64,000 bases of DNA from Corythoichthys intestinalis (lineage: Eukaryota > Chordata > Actinopteri > Syngnathiformes > Syngnathidae), in assembly GCF_030265065.1 (NCBI RefSeq), contig NC_080416.1, positions 751,501 through 815,500 of the forward strand, in the 5' to 3' direction. Under the pieces are notes generated by a model that searched no databases, had not been told where the DNA came from, and saw nothing but the letters and a program-made list of their open reading frames with translations. The position numbers were made by a program, and so were the translations under genes. How positions within the stretch are numbered: the stretch's first letter is position 1; every line of letters begins with the position of its first letter. Shown here one piece after another: positions 59,750 to 64,000 of this stretch.

Positions 59750-60374
59750 TAGGGCTGTCAAACGATTAAAATTTTTAATCGAGTTAATTACAGCTTAAAA
59801 ATTAATTAATCGTAATTAATCGCAATTCAAACCATCTCTAAAATATGCCATATTTTTCTGTAAATTATTTTAGGAATGGAAAGATAAGACACAAGACGGA
59901 TATATACAATAAACATACGGTACATAAGTATTGTATTTGTTTAGTATAACAATAAATCAACAAGATGGCATTAACATCATTCTCTTAAAGCGATCCATGG
60001 ATAGAAAGACTTGTAGTTCTTAAAAGATAAATGTTAGTACAAGTTATAGAAATTTTATATTAAAACCCCTCTTAATTTTTTCGGTTTATTAAAATTTGTA
60101 AAATTTTCAATCAAAAAATAAACTAGTAGCTCGCCTTTGTTTATGTCAATAATTACACCATGCTCACTCATGGTACTAACCCATACAAACAGTTGGACCC
60201 AAGCGCCAGCAGAGGGCGCCAAACACAAAAAACAAGTAACAAGTGGTCATTACACTGTACTGTCATTTTATTCTGTTTGAGCGGGGGATGTGCGTTAATT
60301 GCGTCAAATATTTTAACGTGATTAGTTAAAAGAATTAATGACCGCCCGTTAACGCGATAATTTTGACAGCCCTA
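59750..60374 (-). mobile_element. hAT-N copy 7
   Basis: Both termini present; flanks AAATGCAT (59742-59749) and AAATGCAA (60375-60382) agree at 7 of 8. It lacks the nested MITE. Confidence 0.9.
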
Positions 60375-60382
60375 AAATGCAA

Positions 60383-61684
60383 GCATGGTACGAAAAATAT
60401 AATAACTACCTTGAATCCTGGAACAAATCACTCCTGAGACCATCCTTCCTGTTTGTTTGCGGTACAGCTTTCGTACTTTTTCAACCAAAATCCAACGTTG
60501 AATCGCTGCATGTGTCGCTGCGACCGACTGTGAATAACTGAAGCTGAACGACTTGAAGGCGTGGCGCACTGAAGGTGGAATCTGGCCCATCAATATCATT
60601 ATGAAGTCAATGGCCATATTAAGAACCAAAGAAAAAGGATTGTGACATCCTGCACAACATTAGAAGTATTATTTTAACCTGGCTCGTTGTTTGGTTGTAC
60701 ATTATTAGCCTTGCAATGCAAAGTTTTTTTTTTAATTACAGTTCTGTGCTAGGATACAAACTCACGTCTTACTCGATCAAGCTACGACCTGTATGTTTTT
60801 AAATGATATTAATTAACAATCGTATAACCACTGTTATGAGACAATTTATTTCTTACTACCTCTCATCACGTTTTGCCACGGCCATATTGGATCAAGTCAA
60901 TAGATGAAACTAATCAAAGTCTTGGGTCTACCGTTTTCTGAGTGGTGGCTTTTATAGTGTGTTAGAAAACGAGTCAAAAAAACTCACACGTGATCTTTTT
61001 GTCAATTTTGTCATTACTTAAATTAAATTACTTTGGAATTCCTAAACTATTAATGTGTTTGCTGGAGCAGGTTTACATTAGTTGAACCGAACAATGTTCC
61101 ATTTTTGGATTTGTGAGATAATATTCTATGAAGTGAAATTTAGACATATAACTATCATTTTAAAATCCTGTAAAATAAAAGTCAACAACAATAAACTATT
61201 TGACAGGCCAAAGAAAAGAGCTTGCCAGATATGAATGAATGAAATTGGGGAAATTAAGGCTGCACAAATGCTAACTGTCAGTCAACCATATCTACCTGTT
61301 ACGACGTATAAAATGAATGCTACTTTGTTTAGCTTGTTTCCTTTTCCTACACACCGAATAGTCCGTAGTGAGGCTTCGTGGGCAGGTACGCTTGGAGGAG
61401 CATCGCTCTCCGTCCCATTTTGGCCACGCCTAGCTCACACCTCCATGCTAGCGGGGTTTCGCTAATCCTGTGTCTATTGTAGTTCCTAAATGTCGCATAT
61501 AATAAAAACCCAAAAACCTGACTGCCGTCCGGGAACCTTCTGTTCAAATTCAACGGGTAACGTGTTCGATGGGCGCAGACTTGCTTCTGAGGCTGGAACA
61601 AAAGCGCCAAGATAAGAAAATAACTTTGCTTACAAATGCGGCATTTAAATAAATGAATACATCTAGAATCGAATACAATATAAC
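60383..61684. other. Intergenic, unassigned
   Basis: The minus-strand frame at 60372-60629 includes PSVRHAFKSFSFSYSQS and THAAIQRWILVEKVRKLY, which has a protein-like look but matches no family I can name. The stretch 61346-61520 is moderately GC-rich. No transposon ends were matched. Confidence 0.35.
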
Positions 61685-61914
61685 ACAGGTGTCAAACCGA
61701 TTCCAGAAAGGGCCAAGTGGGTGCAGATTTGCTTTCCAACCAATGAAGAGGACACCTTTTCACCAATTAGATTTTTTACATGTGTAACCAGGTAAACTTT
61801 GTCAGGTGCTGCTTGTTTAAGCAGGAAGTTCATTGGTTAAACTCTCTGCGTTGTATCGGTTGGAACAAAATCCAGCACCCACTTGGCCCTTTCTGGAATC
61901 GGTTTGCACCTGTG
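61685..61914. mobile_element. 230-bp hAT MITE with perfect target duplication
   Basis: Ends CACAGGTGTCAAACCGATTC and its near-complement, flanked by CAATATAA at 61677-61684 and 61915-61922. Strongly palindromic for about 50 bp at each end. Confidence 0.9.
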
Positions 61915-61922
61915 CAATATAA

Positions 61923-62183
61923 CTGTGTCATTGTCAGCAAGATGTCAACAACGAAATTTGACGTGGCACTCCAGAATAAAAATATGTATTAAAAATTTTT
62001 AAAAAAATTTGAACAAATAATAGGAAAAAAGATACTCTAGGGCTATAAGTAAGTAATTATAGCTTGCTTGAACTGAGCAATGTGCAACACAGAAATAGTG
62101 CAATACAGTCCTGAAGTTAGCAACGGAAATATATATTTTACAATTGATATATGAAAAGGTATGGCAGGGATCCAAACGAGTTT
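61923..62183. other. Intergenic A/T-rich DNA, nothing recognised
   Basis: No gene or element end seen. Confidence 0.4.
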
Positions 62184-62365
62184 TGAAGGAATCCGACCTT
62201 TTAGCCAGATTGCCGGAAACAAGCCAGCCGAACCGCCGGACCCGCACTGGCACGGCTCCAATGACCCGGGCCGGCGATCAACGGCAAGACGAAACAGAGA
62301 CTCAGGTGAGGATTCAGGGTCACCATATCACAAATTAACAAAAGGTTCCCGAGAAAATTCAAAGC
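62184..62365 (-). repeat. Partial LTR of the same family
   Basis: Starts TGAAGGAATCCGACC on the plus strand and keeps only part of the LTR body. A short Tc1-like scrap ('aaaatggtttgagagaaa') follows. Confidence 0.6.
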
Positions 62366-62392
62366 ATTAGAAAATGGTTTGAGAGAAAACAA

Positions 62393-63159
62393 ATAAATAA
62401 AAATTCAAATCATTCACAAAAGACAGTTTGTGAGGGGCAAAGATGGCTTGCAGCCTTTCTTCACACACAATGAACCTCCTTGGATTTCCTTTGAATCCCA
62501 TCCTCTGGATGACATCCTCATCTTTCCTAGCTCATCCTCCCATGGGAGCCAGTTGACCCTTGTCACTGGGGGTGCTTCAGATCATACACACCAACAACAA
62601 AAATGATCGTCATCAATGAAGTCATCCTTTCATTTCCCATCCTCTCACCTGAGAACTACACTTATTTGGGACCACTTCAAGCACCAAAGCTCAAGTTCAG
62701 CTTTCCGGTTTGCGAGGCTAAAAAAATCAAAACATTCTGCAGGATCAGATGACTCTTTTTAAAGACCCTCAGGTCGTCTACTGGTGACCCTCCCTCCCAT
62801 GTTTTTCCTATTGTCGTAACGTTCTCTGTGATGGTGGAATATGACCAACGTAGCTTTTTCCAGGAGGTAACGGGAGATTATTTTGATGGTCAAATGAAAA
62901 ATCAGTATAACAGTAATGACATCAGCCGCACAGATTTGGAGTGGATTCATTTTCAGTGGTATCAAAGGGGGAGATGGCATGAAGCGTCTGTCAGAAAGGC
63001 CTGGGAAAGCCTCGTAAGGAGACACCTCGGGTCACCTTTGGGCAACGTTTTTCGGCGAGATGAAGGTAAAGCGGCTTTGTCTGTGTAATATACAATTTGG
63101 ATAATGGTGATGAGCTCATCGGCATCGCTTAATGTAGTCGGGCTTTTGGAACAAACATA
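62393..63159. other. Intergenic, unassigned
   Basis: An 86-codon plus-strand frame (62828-63088) has no recognised homology. No repeat ends were matched. Confidence 0.35.
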
Positions 63160-64000
63160 CAGTGGGGCAAATAAGTATTAGTCAACCACTAATTGTGCAA
63201 GTTCTCCCACTTGAAAATATTAGAGAGGCCTGTACTGTCAACATGGGTAAACCTCAACCATGAGAGACAGAATGTGGGAAAAAAATCCAGAAAATCCCAT
63301 TGTTAGATTTTTTTGGTCTTTTTTCTTTGTTTTCTTTGTTGGCAATAACGGAGGCCAAACGTTTTCTGTAACTCTTCACAAGCTTTTCACACACTGTTGC
63401 TGGTATTTTGGCCCATTCCTCCATGCAGATCTCCTCTAGAGCAGTGATGTTTTGGGGCTGTGGTTGGGCAACGCGGACTTACAACTCCCTCCTCACCCCT
63501 TGGCGTCAAAATGATAACAAGAACGGTGAGCAAAAATCCCTGAACCACACGGGGGGACCTAGGTAATGACCTACAGAGAGCTGGGACTACAGTAACAAAG
63601 GCTACTATCAGTAACACAATGTGCCGCCAGGGACTCGTATCCCGCACTGCCAGACGTGTCCCCCTGCTAAAGAAAGTAAACGTCCAGGCCCATCTGCGGT
63701 TCGCTAGAGAGCATTTGGATGATCCAGAAGAGGACTGGGCGAATGTGTTATGGTCAGATGAAACCAAAATAGAACTTTTTGGTAGAAACACAGGTTCTCT
63801 TGTTTGGAGGAAAAATAATACTGAATTGCACCATACCCACTGTGAAGCAAGGGGGTGGAAACCTCATGCTTTGGGGCTTTTTTTTTCTGCAAAGGGGCCA
63901 GGACGACTGATCTGTGTAAAGGAAAGAATGAATGGAGCCATGTATCGAGAGATTTTGAGTGAAAATCTCCTTCCATCAGCAAAGTCATTGAAGATGAGAC
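63160..64000 (+). mobile_element. Rearranged Tc1-like element, runs off the window
   Basis: Starts CAGTGGGGCAAATAAGTATT after a TA (63158-63159). The first part (about 63340-63460) holds the C-terminal end of a Tc1 transposase on the minus strand ([20 protein letters not shown]). From about 63480 the plus strand encodes the N-terminal to catalytic part ([20 protein letters not shown], then [19 protein letters not shown]). The two halves face away from each other. Confidence 0.8.

Noticed and set aside
60372-60629. Minus-strand 85-codon frame with a protein-like composition
   Set aside because: No family could be named and no splice context supports an exon, so no gene call was made.

Overview
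This window is nuclear DNA from a teleost fish, probably a percomorph; the species cannot be fixed from the sequence. The evidence is four vertebrate genes with short GT-AG introns, and a dense load of fish-type mobile elements: Tc1/mariner, several hAT non-autonomous families, TTAA-flanked MITEs, a tRNA-derived SINE and solo LTRs. No bacterial, plasmid, CRISPR or operon features were seen.

Layout. 1-3950: repeat tail, then a candidate upstream regulatory or RNA region. 3952-14137 (+): ppp1r10 (PNUTS), 17 coding exons, with a polyA signal at 14904. 14930-24580: mobile elements and low-complexity DNA, with a candidate agr2 5' exon near 22139. 24588-27685 (+): agr2, six coding introns. 27786-34280: A/T-rich fold-back and hAT elements. 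34281-45428 (-): tspan13, six coding exons. 45639-46917: a large fold-back element. 49463-59112 (+): ankmy2, ten coding exons. 59113-64000: repeats, ending in a rearranged Tc1 element that runs off the window.

All four genes were assembled exon by exon. Each model keeps an open frame from ATG to stop (803, 166, 203 and 429 codons before the stop) and matches the known family in length and key residues. The genes do not form a pathway: ppp1r10 is a nuclear PP1 regulator, agr2 an ER disulfide isomerase-like protein, tspan13 a tetraspanin and ankmy2 an ankyrin/MYND protein linked to cilia. agr2-tspan13-ankmy2 is a conserved vertebrate neighbourhood (human 7p21). bzw2, expected between tspan13 and ankmy2, is absent. 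ppp1r10 is a newcomer at its edge.

The most unusual observations are three identical hairpins upstream of ppp1r10; a 1.28-kb fold-back element in the place of bzw2; solo LTRs in alternating orientation around the ankmy2 exons; a hAT subfamily that appears to have carried a nested Tc1 MITE before it spread; and a retroposon tail abutting an agr2 splice acceptor. All coordinates were derived by eye, so boundaries may be off by a base or two.
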